A DNA stretch of 64,000 nt from Chloroflexota bacterium (GCA_028287745.1 JAQBPB010000103.1:18074-82073); one strand, 5' to 3'; positions 55,108-63,412 are shown, numbered from the stretch's first letter. The notes: generated by a model not told the origin, from the sequence alone. A program made the numbers and translations.

Positions 55108-55669
55108 TTGAATATTGGACCTGTTCGGTCCAGGGCGGGTTTGCGGCCGCGACCTGGCCGGTATAGCTGCCGTAAGCAACATATTGCAACCAGCCGGTCA
55201 GCCAGGGCGGCGGTGTTTCAAAGGCAAACAGCCCCGGGTATATTTCACCGCTGGAAAAGTCGGTCCGGGTAGCATATGTTTCCGGGTTAAGGCCGGGTGC
55301 GGCTTCCGGTGGCAAGACCGGCAGCAGGTTTTCGGCCAGCAAGGGGGCCGGTCCGCCCGGGGCTTTTTCCGGGCCGCTGTCCGCCACCAGGTTTTTTAAT
55401 TCGGAAAGGTCAACATGGACCCCCCGCCGTATACCTTCAAGGTAATTGCCCTGGATACTCAGGAATTGGTCCAGGCCACGCAAGGTATCCGCTACCAGCT
55501 CGTGGGCGGTTTTGTAATACCCGGCCGCACCGCTTTCGTTCAAGACCCGGCCTCCATCTGGTTCTTCAAGCTGGGCGTTAATAAGCCTTAAAGTGGCCCA
55601 GGCTTCGCCGAGCTCGGCATAAGTGCTGGCGCAAACGGCAATATTCCACTCAATTTCTTCAACAGCCAT
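55100..55669 (-). CDS. Hypothetical protein of the ubiquitin-like cluster (helical N-terminal half)
   Basis: A 189-residue soluble protein that I do not recognise. The first ~95 residues are predicted helical (EIEWNIAVCASTYAELGEAW, then AGYYKTAHELVADTLRGLD). They have the rhythm of a long helical hairpin like those of ESX/WXG100-related secretion substrates; this resemblance is weak and by eye. The second half is Pro/Ala/Gly-rich and ends in an aromatic segment (PWLTGWLQYVAYGSYTGQV). It is 19 bases after the 266-residue gene and overlaps the tiny downstream frame, so it is part of one transcript. Possible roles are substrate or adaptor of the conjugation system; neither is demonstrated. Confidence 0.6.
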   Translation of the reverse strand: MAVEEIEWNIAVCASTYAELGEAWATLRLINAQLEEPDGGRVLNESGAAGYYKTAHELVADTLRGLDQFLSIQGNYLEGIRRGVHVDLSELKNLVADSGPEKAPGGPAPLLAENLLPVLPPEAAPGLNPETYATRTDFSSGEIYPGLFAFETPPPWLTGWLQYVAYGSYTGQVAAANPPWTEQVQYSNV

Positions 55670-55688
55670 AAGATTTCTCTGTCAACTT

Positions 55689-56489
55689 TCAATAAATGGT
55701 GGCGGGTTCCGGTTTAAACCAGGCTTTCAACAGGTCCTGGTGCTGCGGCTGAATCAGGCCAAAGATATCCGGGGAGAGCTGCAAGCCCAGGCCCGTCAGG
55801 GCCAGGACACAGCTTAACGGGTCAATCAGGTTGTCCCCGGTCAGCCATTCTTCCAGGATAGCCACCGGAAGGCCGTCCTCGTTGGTCTGGCTGTTCAGAA
55901 TTGTGGCCGTAATAATGTCGGCGCGTACCCCGGCGGAGGTCTCCAGGAGTAGCCGGGGTTGGAGTACTTGCCAGGCGGCTTCCTGGTTCATCAGGGCCAG
56001 GATTCGCCCGTACACGCTGCGCAACCGGGTATTGCCCCGGCCCGCCAGGTCTCGCATGGTTTCAGGTAGGGCCGGGAACTGGATAGCCAGCCGGTTAATT
56101 AACGCCTCAATCACCGGTATATCCCGGACGAGGGTTGCCAGGGTTAGCGCTTCCAGGGCGTCGGTAGCATCCAGCGGGAATTTATCCTGGGTGGCGGCCA
56201 GTTGCCGGGCCTTTAACCCGGTATATTCCGCGTTGTATTCGTTAAAATCCAGGTTAAAATCAAATGTTTTCCCACCGGAATTCCGGTTAACCAGGGTCAG
56301 GTCGGACCAGATGGGCAGCCCGTTTGACTGGCGCCGGAAAAAAGCCCGGCCCTCACCGGCCCCGAGTATTTCAACTCTTCCCGGTTCAACCTGGCAATTG
56401 TCCAGACCGGCCAGGGTTTCCAGGAGGGCCGTTCCTTTATGTTCTACTTCGGTCAATATCTGGTTGATACGGTCTAACCGGCCCGGCAT
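55689..56489 (-). CDS. Hypothetical protein of the ubiquitin-like cluster
   Basis: A 266-residue soluble protein without a recognised family. The N-terminal ~90 residues alternate strands and helices (CQVEPGRVEILGAGEGRAFF, then WSDLTLVNRNSGGKTFDF). From about 95 onward it is a row of helices with ALEALTLATLVRDIPVIEAL and RSVYGRILALMNQEAAWQVL, like HEAT- or TPR-type repeats. No catalytic motif or membrane segment is seen. It is the first gene of the downstream half of the cluster: a promoter candidate with direct repeats (56611-56661) and a large inverted repeat (56515-56557) lie before it. GGAAGG precedes the ATG. Confidence 0.6.
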   Translation of the reverse strand: MPGRLDRINQILTEVEHKGTALLETLAGLDNCQVEPGRVEILGAGEGRAFFRRQSNGLPIWSDLTLVNRNSGGKTFDFNLDFNEYNAEYTGLKARQLAATQDKFPLDATDALEALTLATLVRDIPVIEALINRLAIQFPALPETMRDLAGRGNTRLRSVYGRILALMNQEAAWQVLQPRLLLETSAGVRADIITATILNSQTNEDGLPVAILEEWLTGDNLIDPLSCVLALTGLGLQLSPDIFGLIQPQHQDLLKAWFKPEPATIY

Positions 56490-56514
56490 ATTACCTTCCG
56501 ATTTCTTTGCTAAA

Positions 56515-56557
56515 TGGGCTAAACCGGTAAATCTCCGGACTATACCGGTTTAGCCCA
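56515..56557. repeat. Perfect 15-base inverted repeat in the leader of the second half of the cluster
   Basis: TGGGCTAAACCGGTA (56515-56529) and its exact complement (56543-56557) enclose 13 bases. On the minus strand it lies 25 bases before the 266-residue gene and about 150 bases after the JAMM gene. There is no T-run on either side, so a normal terminator is unlikely. Confidence 0.8.
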
Positions 56558-56610
56558 ATAGGTCTGATATAAATTAAAACTATGTTCCCAGAAATTTTAC
56601 GATCCCTATT

Positions 56611-56661
56611 ATTCTAAAGGCGTCCGGCCTGGTTTTGAAGGGACAAAACTGGGACATAACT
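56611..56661 (-). promoter_or_regulatory. Promoter candidate with tandem 11-base direct repeats
   Basis: On the minus strand TTCAAA (56634-56639), 17 bases, TAGAAT (56611-56616). Directly upstream of the -35 are two 11-base direct repeats on the plus strand, GGGACAAAACT (56640-56650) and GGGACATAACT (56651-56661), which differ at one base. One-turn direct repeats beside a -35 box are typical for OmpR/PhoB-type activators. Confidence 0.45.
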
Positions 56662-56709
56662 GATACAGATAGTCTTTAACCGGGCCAATACTCTAGCTTC
56701 GCCCGGGTT

Positions 56710-57723
56710 CTAGCGGGTTAAAATGTAAAGGGCCAGCAGTATCACAAACAAAAGGACCAGCCCAATGAACAAAAATATCAGGGTTGACGATGATTTTACG
56801 GGGGGCGGTGGTGCAATCGGTTTGAATGCCACCGTGGCGTCCGAGTCGTGACTTTCATTTTCCGGCCCGGGTGGGTACCCCGTAAAATTAGGTGATAGTT
56901 GGGCTGGTGGCACCGGTTCAAAAATAGGACCGGCCTGTGCATCGGTATAGTGCGTAGACAGGCGGGCCGGTGGCAGCGGGTCGAAAATAGTTGAGAACCT
57001 TTTCAGGGTTTGTGAGTCAATATCGGTGGCATCGCCGGTAAAGGGATTGGGTAAATCCGTTATTGGGACCGGGCCAGGTGCGGGTGGCGGGGTAGCCGGT
57101 ATAGGTGGGGCGGCTTTTGGCACCATGACAATATTGGCGTGGTAGATTGTGCTGCCGTCCTCCCAGGGTTCGTTATCGTTATCGGCTTCCAGGTGTCCGT
57201 GTTCCTGGAGCCTGACAAAATCCGTCAGGTCGCGGTCCAGATAGAAGAAGTGAAACAGTGCCTGGTGATTCTGGACCGTGATAATCGGGTTAATCAACCG
57301 GTCAGGGTAGTCAGGGTCGGCCAGAAGTTGCTGGCCGGTCATCAGGTCACCCTGGCTGGGCTTTTCCAGGACAGCCGGGTGCTTGTGCCACTCACCCACA
57401 TAATCGGAGCCGGGGAAGCTCTGGCGCAGCCGGGTTAATTCGGCATTGGCGTAATCGGTATCCACGGCAAAACTATACTGGGCGTGTTCGGCCCGGGGAC
57501 CGCTCCCCGTAGCGCCAACCAGGTAAACCGTATCTTTATCCAACCAGCTTCCCACCAGGATTCCGCCAGTTTCCAGGCCCTGGTCGTCATATCGCAAAGT
57601 TTCCTGTCCGATAAAGCTCAAAACCCGGGGTGCGGCCAGCACTGTAATGCTGGTCCGGTTACTGGCGGGGCCAGGCCCAGGGCTGTCATTTCGGTTAGGG
57701 TTATTTTTGATTCTTTCAGACAT
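56710..57723 (-). CDS. Tail-anchored JAMM/MPN (JAB) metalloprotease-like protein
   Basis: A 337-residue protein. The N-terminal ~170 residues form a JAB/MPN domain with a complete JAMM motif. The motif comprises Glu in ETGGILVG (about residue 49), then GEWHKHP with HxH (about 110), and Ser/Asp in PSQGD ten residues later. JAMM enzymes cut isopeptide bonds or trim the C terminus of ubiquitin-like proteins. A Pro-rich linker follows, containing repeated 'FDPLPPARLS.HYT' and 'FEPVPPAQLSPNFT' units. A C-terminal transmembrane helix (LIFLFIGLVLLFVILLALYIL) leaves almost no tail, so the protein is tail-anchored with its enzyme inside the cell. The ATG at 57723 has GGAGAAATTC and overlaps the kinase stop by 8 bases. 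Confidence 0.88.
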   Translation of the reverse strand: MSERIKNNPNRNDSPGPGPASNRTSITVLAAPRVLSFIGQETLRYDDQGLETGGILVGSWLDKDTVYLVGATGSGPRAEHAQYSFAVDTDYANAELTRLRQSFPGSDYVGEWHKHPAVLEKPSQGDLMTGQQLLADPDYPDRLINPIITVQNHQALFHFFYLDRDLTDFVRLQEHGHLEADNDNEPWEDGSTIYHANIVMVPKAAPPIPATPPPAPGPVPITDLPNPFTGDATDIDSQTLKRFSTIFDPLPPARLSTHYTDAQAGPIFEPVPPAQLSPNFTGYPPGPENESHDSDATVAFKPIAPPPPVKSSSTLIFLFIGLVLLFVILLALYILTR

Positions 57724-60700
57724 GAATTTCTCCACAACTGGCAATATAAGTATCAGTGCCGGGATCGTTATGGACATTGATATAAAAACTACCGGTAGTT
57801 AAAGCGGTAAAGTCAGCCTTAATGACTGTAGTTGCGGTAGCTTTCCCATCGGCGGCAGTCCTGAGATTTTCCAGGTCGTATTTAATGTCGCCCTGGTTGG
57901 TGCAAGTTCCGGCGTGAATATGGACTTTATGCTGGCCCGGTTCGAGGCCTTCTACATTTAAGGTAACCCTGACCGACCCTCCCGGTATCTCGGTAAGCAA
58001 GCCGTTACCGGTAACTCTGGTGCCGTTCTGGGGATTGATGGCTACGGTCAGGTTGCGTTCGGTAGGTTGGGAAGGGTAGGTGTTCAGGGCCGGGCTGTTA
58101 CCCCCGGTAGCCACGGTAATTTGCCGGTTATCCTGGCTCCAGTTAAGCCCGATTACCGGGTTTGCGGTGATTTTGAAGCGGCTAACCATCTGATTATTTT
58201 CAAGTGACCATATTTGGAGTTCGCCGTTCTGGCTGCTGACCGCCAGCCGTTTGCCATCCTGGCTGATGCTCAGGCCGCTGGCGGGGGCCGCAAGCGATTG
58301 GCTCACCGCCGTTGGCAGGGCCAGCTTGTTTTTCAGGTCAACCGACAGGGTTTCAAAAGATTTCTCACGGCCAACAGCCAGCCGGTTACCGCCAGCCGAC
58401 CAGGCCAGCAACCGGACTCCATTCTTGACGTTGGCGGCAGGTTCGACAACCATCAGGGGTTGCCCATTCTCTACTTTGTAGAAAATAATCCGGCCGTTAT
58501 TCAGACCCAGGGCCAGGGTCGTATTGTCGGGCGAAAAGGCCAGGGCCGTCGGGGCCAGGCCCGCTACTTTAGCGTCAAAGTAGGGAAATTCAAGCCCGGC
58601 GCTTTTCTTTGAAATGTTCCAGGTCCGGAGGGTCCTGGCCCCCACATAAGGTACCAGGGCCTGGTCCGCTGAAATCCCGGCCGGGGCGGTCAGGTCACCT
58701 TTAGGCGATGCCAGTAAAGTTCCATCCTTGACCGAGTAGATGTGGACCGATTTATCGGCCAGGCTGGCAACTACAAACTGTCCGTCCTTGCTGAATACGG
58801 CTGAAAGGACCCGGTCAGTATTGGGTTTGGCCTTATCGTCCAGGGTTTTAACTTCTTTATTAGTCGCGGCGTCCCAGATTTTTAGGGTTTTATCATCGGA
58901 GGCGCTCAGGAAAAAGCGCCCGTCGGCGCTCCAGGCGATCGAATTTACCGGCCCGGCATGCCCGCTCAACAGGACCGTCCCCGGATTGTTTGTCGCCGGA
59001 CTGGTGCCTGGCGGTGTCGCGGGGTTTCCATTTACCGTTGCGCCGGTGGTAACAGGTGGTGAAGAGGGCTGTACCACGGGTGCTGTTCCCGGCGAAGCGG
59101 ACTGTACTGGCGGGGTTGTTACAGGTGTAATCGTCCTCAGGTTAGGCTGAGTGGTCGGCGGAGGTGTAGCTGGATTATTGACGGTCGTGGCGGCGGTGGT
59201 GCTGACAACGGCTGCCGTACTGGCACTGGCGGTAGTGGTGAACTGTGAGGCCACCGGGGTAGCCGGGGTCCGGTTGTTGTTGAGAAAGAGCGTGACACCC
59301 ACTGCTGCAATGGCGATAACCAGTACTCCAATTGCAACGAGCAGCCAGGCCGAAAGTTTACGTTTGCGCTTAACCGGAGGGACGGGCAGAGTTTGTCCGG
59401 GGACATATCCCTGAACAGGTGTATTATAATCAGCCCGGTAAGCTTGCTGATTGAACCCAGGACCTGGAACTGCACCTTGAGTTGGACCGCCTTTTTCCTG
59501 CCGCCAGCGGGCCTCGTCAGGAAGGGTTGGTGCGGTTCTTTGTGGCCCCTGGCCTGGTGGAGGCGGATAAGGTGTTCCCGGTACCTGGGGTGCCTGGTAA
59601 GCTTTTTCCTGCGAATACCGGGCATAATTGGGGTCAGAAATCTGGCCCGGTGATGGTGGGGCGGCCTGGCCCTGTTTCTCCCGGGCCTGGTCAGGTAAAG
59701 GCGGCGGGATTGGAACCGCCTGTTTTTCCTGGTGCCACCGGGCTTCCTGCGGGTTGGCGGCCGGGACTGCGCCCTTCTCCTGATGCCACCGGGCTTCGTT
59801 GGAAGAAGGGGTCGTAGGTGGAACCGCCGGTCTGGCGGTTTTCTCGCGATGCCAGCGCGCCTCATCACTTATTATGGGGGTTGGCATGGTCGGTCTTTCC
59901 ACCGGCATTGAGTCCTGGGTCTGGCTGATTAATGGAGCTTTCACAAGGCTAATTGCTTTAAAAGCTTTCAGCATTTCCTGGACATTTTGAAAGCGGTCCT
60001 CCGGTTTCTTTGCCAGGGCTTTTAGCAAGAACGGCTCAAATTCAGGCGGTACCTGGGGGTCAGGTAAGGGAATAGGGTCGTTCAGATGCCGGTTGCCGAT
60101 TTCAAAAGGCAGGCGTCCGGCGTATAACTTACGCCCGGTCAGCATGAAAAACAGGATAAGTCCCAGCGAATAAATGTCGCTGCGGTAGTCCGCCCGGCCC
60201 ATGAACTGTTCGGGCGCCATATACGATGGCGAACCCATGATAAGACCGGCCTGGGTCAGGGTAGTGCTGTTGTCCATAGTTTTGGCGATACCGAAGTCGC
60301 CAATATAGGCCCTTCCGTCCTCATGCAGGAGGATATTAGCCGGTTTCAAGTCACGGTGGATGACACCCTGGCTGTGGGCATGGGCCGCGCCGCCCAGGAT
60401 ATTTTCAAAAATAGGTATAACTTCCGCTTTTGTAAGGACGCCTTTTCGGACCCGACTGCGCAAATTGCCGCCCCGGGCGTAAGGCATCACCAGGTAGAGA
60501 TAGCCCTCCGCCTGGCCGTAGTCAAAGACCGGCAGAATGCCGGGGTGGTCCAGGTGCCCAATGGCCTGAGCTTCCCGCTTGAAGCGTTCGACAAACTCAA
60601 CATCCTCACTGCCAACCAGTTCGGCGGGCAGCACTTTGAGGGCAACTTCACGGTCAAGGGCTAACTGGTCGGCCAACCAGACTTCGGCTACCCCACCTTT

Positions 60701-60754
60701 GCCAATCAAGCTTTTAAGTTTATAGCCGCCAAATTGGGCATTTTCCAACAACAT
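57716..60754 (-). CDS. Transmembrane Ser/Thr protein kinase with WD40 and CHRD/SOD-like outer domains
   Basis: A 1012-residue PknB-type kinase. The kinase domain (about 11-270) has IGKGGVAEVWLA, the Lys in VALKVLP, HRDLKPANILL, DFGIAK and GSPSYMAPEQ, all intact. A Pro-rich cytoplasmic linker (about 290-465) contains six copies of an E-A-R-W-x-x-E-K-like motif. One transmembrane helix (about 468-491) follows. Outside are a Thr/Pro stalk, a WD40 propeller (about 593-895, with GPVNSIAWSADGRFFLSASDDK) and a C-terminal domain (about 905-1012). That last domain has VEGLEPGQHKVHIHAGTC and ASCGEIHV, which match CHRD/Cu-Zn-SOD-like folds. Its stop overlaps the JAMM start. Outer ligand sensing controlling inner phosphorylation is an inference. 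Confidence 0.92.
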   Translation of the reverse strand: MLLENAQFGGYKLKSLIGKGGVAEVWLADQLALDREVALKVLPAELVGSEDVEFVERFKREAQAIGHLDHPGILPVFDYGQAEGYLYLVMPYARGGNLRSRVRKGVLTKAEVIPIFENILGGAAHAHSQGVIHRDLKPANILLHEDGRAYIGDFGIAKTMDNSTTLTQAGLIMGSPSYMAPEQFMGRADYRSDIYSLGLILFFMLTGRKLYAGRLPFEIGNRHLNDPIPLPDPQVPPEFEPFLLKALAKKPEDRFQNVQEMLKAFKAISLVKAPLISQTQDSMPVERPTMPTPIISDEARWHREKTARPAVPPTTPSSNEARWHQEKGAVPAANPQEARWHQEKQAVPIPPPLPDQAREKQGQAAPPSPGQISDPNYARYSQEKAYQAPQVPGTPYPPPPGQGPQRTAPTLPDEARWRQEKGGPTQGAVPGPGFNQQAYRADYNTPVQGYVPGQTLPVPPVKRKRKLSAWLLVAIGVLVIAIAAVGVTLFLNNNRTPATPVASQFTTTASASTAAVVSTTAATTVNNPATPPPTTQPNLRTITPVTTPPVQSASPGTAPVVQPSSPPVTTGATVNGNPATPPGTSPATNNPGTVLLSGHAGPVNSIAWSADGRFFLSASDDKTLKIWDAATNKEVKTLDDKAKPNTDRVLSAVFSKDGQFVVASLADKSVHIYSVKDGTLLASPKGDLTAPAGISADQALVPYVGARTLRTWNISKKSAGLEFPYFDAKVAGLAPTALAFSPDNTTLALGLNNGRIIFYKVENGQPLMVVEPAANVKNGVRLLAWSAGGNRLAVGREKSFETLSVDLKNKLALPTAVSQSLAAPASGLSISQDGKRLAVSSQNGELQIWSLENNQMVSRFKITANPVIGLNWSQDNRQITVATGGNSPALNTYPSQPTERNLTVAINPQNGTRVTGNGLLTEIPGGSVRVTLNVEGLEPGQHKVHIHAGTCTNQGDIKYDLENLRTAADGKATATTVIKADFTALTTGSFYINVHNDPGTDTYIASCGEIHV

Positions 60755-60769
60755 AAGTTTAGTCCCTGG

Positions 60770-62128
60770 TTATTTTGCGGGCGTCGGTGTCGGTCCCAAC
60801 AATTTTATAGCGCGGTCTACCTGCTGGAGCTTGGCATTGGCCTGGTCTTTGTTATTGACGTCCAGCGCCAGGGCTTCACCATAACGGGCTTTGGCTTTGG
60901 TCAGGTCGGCCAGGCTGTTCAGATTAAAAGAACTGTCGCCCAGCTTTATATAAGCGGTATACAGTATTTCGCCCGTATTCCGGTAGTGGACGCCTTCTCT
61001 TTCAAGCTGTTTTTCATCATAAAGCGGTTTAAGAGTCGTAACAGCCTGGCTGAACTGTTCCGAGTCGAACTGCAAAAGGCCCTGGCCGTAGAGTTCGGCG
61101 CGCTGCAAGGCCCGGCTCAAACCTTCAAAACCGGGGTCAAGCGCGTTGGCTTTGCGGTAGTAAATCAGGGTCCGGTTAGCCGATTCCTGGGTATTGCTGC
61201 CCTGGCTGAGCTGCTGCTCTCCCAGCTCAAAATAAGCTTTAACCAGCAGCGGTTTGGCCCGGTTGAAATTTTGGTCGGTTTCTCCCAGCAGTTCCAGGGA
61301 TTGGACCACCTCTTCCCAGCGACTATTGCGGGCGGCTTCTTCGGCCAGCCCAACCAGCCGGGCCGAATCATTAGCCGTCATTGTAGTGGCTGCCGGGCCT
61401 GGTGTTAAAGCCGGTAGACTGGTTACGGCCGGGGTTGTTGTCTGGACTACCCCGGTGGCGGTGGTAACAGCGGCGGTTGTGGCCGCCGGAGTTGGTAATA
61501 TGGTCGGGGTTGTTGTCGTAGATTGGCCGCTCTTCTGGGTCAGTAATAGAAACACCAGGACAGCGATAGCAATTATCAAGACCAGGGCGCTTATACCTAA
61601 TAACAGGTACAGTCCTGACCGGGAACGGGCCGGTGGTGCGGCGGCCGCTCCTTTGGCCTGATGCCAGGCGATTTCTTCTGGCGCTGCCGGAGGCCGGTTA
61701 GGTCCGCCAGGCGCACCAGCCGGGTGTTGGCCCTGTTTTTCTCGTAACCACTGCTGGTCCTGGCCTGGACGGTAACCCGGCGGCAGTTGCTGGCCCTGCT
61801 TCTCTTGCAACCACCGGGCATCAGGTGCAGCGGGCGGTTGGTTTTGAGGTTGGCCCTGTTTTTCACGGGCCCATTGAGTTTCAGGGCCGGGTACGGGCGG
61901 CGGGGCAGGGCGCTGGCCCTGTTTCTCTCGTACCCATTGGGCTTCCGGCCCGTTGGGTGGGGATGGCGCTACCTGTCCCGGGTTTGCCTGGCGGGCCTGG
62001 CCCTGATTCTCCTGGTTCCAGCGGGTTTCATCGCCGGCGGCAGCGGTGGGCGGACCGGCCGGTACGGGGGCCGGTGGTTGGTATTGTTTTTCCCGTTTCC
62101 ACTTGTCCTCGGGTTTCTCGTAACTCAT
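60770..62128 (-). CDS. Membrane TPR-like protein with W-x-x-E-K-Q repeats
   Basis: A 452-residue single-pass protein. The cytoplasmic N-terminal ~165 residues are Pro/Gln/Gly-rich. They contain six or seven copies of a short motif: DKWKREKQYQ, TRWNQENQGQ, AQWVREKQGQ, TQWAREKQGQ, ARWLQEKQGQ, QQWLREKQGQ and a weak IAWHQAKGA. A transmembrane helix (about 170-195) is followed by a Thr/Pro stalk and an outer region (about 240-445) of TPR-like helices (YGQGLLQFDSEQFSQAVTTLK, then ARYGEALALDVNNKDQANAK). The same inner motif occurs in the kinase encoded 15 bases downstream. Co-assembly of the two through this motif is an inference. Confidence 0.75.
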   Translation of the reverse strand: MSYEKPEDKWKREKQYQPPAPVPAGPPTAAAGDETRWNQENQGQARQANPGQVAPSPPNGPEAQWVREKQGQRPAPPPVPGPETQWAREKQGQPQNQPPAAPDARWLQEKQGQQLPPGYRPGQDQQWLREKQGQHPAGAPGGPNRPPAAPEEIAWHQAKGAAAAPPARSRSGLYLLLGISALVLIIAIAVLVFLLLTQKSGQSTTTTPTILPTPAATTAAVTTATGVVQTTTPAVTSLPALTPGPAATTMTANDSARLVGLAEEAARNSRWEEVVQSLELLGETDQNFNRAKPLLVKAYFELGEQQLSQGSNTQESANRTLIYYRKANALDPGFEGLSRALQRAELYGQGLLQFDSEQFSQAVTTLKPLYDEKQLEREGVHYRNTGEILYTAYIKLGDSSFNLNSLADLTKAKARYGEALALDVNNKDQANAKLQQVDRAIKLLGPTPTPAK

Positions 62129-62217
62129 GAATACCTCTGATTGGAGAGCTTCGCCTCTGGTCGGACTGAAAATTTGCTTTTTCGCCCCTGGCGAGTGTCT
62201 AAACCGGGCCGTTAAAT

Positions 62218-63333
62218 TCAGGAAGCTGGCAAGGTCGGTATGGGTTTGCCAGCCTGGCGAAGCTGGCTTTCGGTACTGGTGGTGCGGGCCTGGGCGTAGC
62301 GCGTGTCGGTAACATTCTTCAGGCGGGCCGCCCGAGCGTAATGCAGGTAAGCTTCCGGCAACTGATTGGCGGCCAGCCTGGCGTCACCAACCTTAACCAG
62401 GGAGTCATAGAACAGGCTTGAAGCATTGCGAAAATTCTGGTCCCTGGCGTAAATAGCTCCAAACCCGGTCACGGCCCCTTCCCACAGCTGCTGGTTGTAG
62501 GCTATTACAGCCTGTTCGTAACTGGTACCATTATCTATCCGGGCTTGCAGGGCGGCTTCTTCCTGCTGATTGCGGTCTTTGGATTCCAGCGATTTGGTCA
62601 ACTGGCTGGCTTTCTTAAGGTAAGTCAGGCCCTCCTGAAAATCATTAAGGCTGGTCGATTTCCAGAGCTCTTCGCCAAGTTCCAGGTAAGTCCTGAAAAG
62701 CAGGACGGGCACATCCCGGTACTTGTTAAAGGTGGTCTGTTCCTGCCTGTCCCGCAATTGCTCCAGGCTGGTAGCGGCCTCCCGGAACTGGCGCCTTGCC
62801 AGGGCGGTGTTCCCCTGGGTATAAAGGCGGTCCAGCTCGGTATTCAGGGCCAGTATCCGGCCCGCCACGTTCAATGGGAAACCGGGCGTAAAATTACCAG
62901 ATTGGGCCTGGTTAGTGGTTCCGCCTGGCCTGCTGCTTATCAACTGCCACACTACCAGGCCGGCCAGGACCAGTATTACAATCCCCAACATCAGTAAAAA
63001 CCAGGCTCCAACTTTGCTGCCACCCTGATGTTCGATAACTTGCGGTTGGATTGGGACCGTTGGCACGACTACTGGCGTTGTTGGCCGGGGTTGCGGTTGG
63101 ACCGGCACCGGGTTAGTTTGACGGTGTGGTATTGGTGGTGGTGCTACCCGGGTGACCGGCCCGGGTTGGTTTTGACCTGGCCCCACCGGAAGGGCAATTA
63201 CCTCGCCGTATTCGTCAAAAATAGCGCTCGGTATGGCCGGGTCGTTATCATAACCGGGCGAACCAAAGTTATCCCGCCTGTCTGCATTGGGACGAGGAAT
63301 AATTTGTCCATAATCGTCAAAGTTCTGACTCAC
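62218..63333 (-). CDS. Membrane TPR-like protein with FDxYG motifs
   Basis: A 371-residue single-pass protein. The inner N-terminal part carries two copies of a short motif, NFDDYGQIIPRP (about residues 4-15) and IFDEYGEVIALP (about 38-49), then a Pro/Val/Gln-rich linker. The transmembrane helix is AWFLLMLGIVILVLAGLVVW (about 110-130). Outside are TPR-like helices (YTQGNTALARRQFREAATSL, then YLHYARAARLKNVTDTRYAQ). The start is GTG at 63333, since the preceding ATG frame closes at once; no strong ribosome-binding site is seen. It follows the E1-like gene by 79 bases. Its plan matches the other two TPR proteins of the cluster. Confidence 0.72.
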   Translation of the reverse strand: MSQNFDDYGQIIPRPNADRRDNFGSPGYDNDPAIPSAIFDEYGEVIALPVGPGQNQPGPVTRVAPPPIPHRQTNPVPVQPQPRPTTPVVVPTVPIQPQVIEHQGGSKVGAWFLLMLGIVILVLAGLVVWQLISSRPGGTTNQAQSGNFTPGFPLNVAGRILALNTELDRLYTQGNTALARRQFREAATSLEQLRDRQEQTTFNKYRDVPVLLFRTYLELGEELWKSTSLNDFQEGLTYLKKASQLTKSLESKDRNQQEEAALQARIDNGTSYEQAVIAYNQQLWEGAVTGFGAIYARDQNFRNASSLFYDSLVKVGDARLAANQLPEAYLHYARAARLKNVTDTRYAQARTTSTESQLRQAGKPIPTLPAS

Positions 63334-63412
63334 GTCATTTTTCTTTTGAGGCTGGGAGAGGGTTACTCTAAACTGGTTAGTTAAACCCCTGCCTACCCCT
63401 GATAAATTAAAA

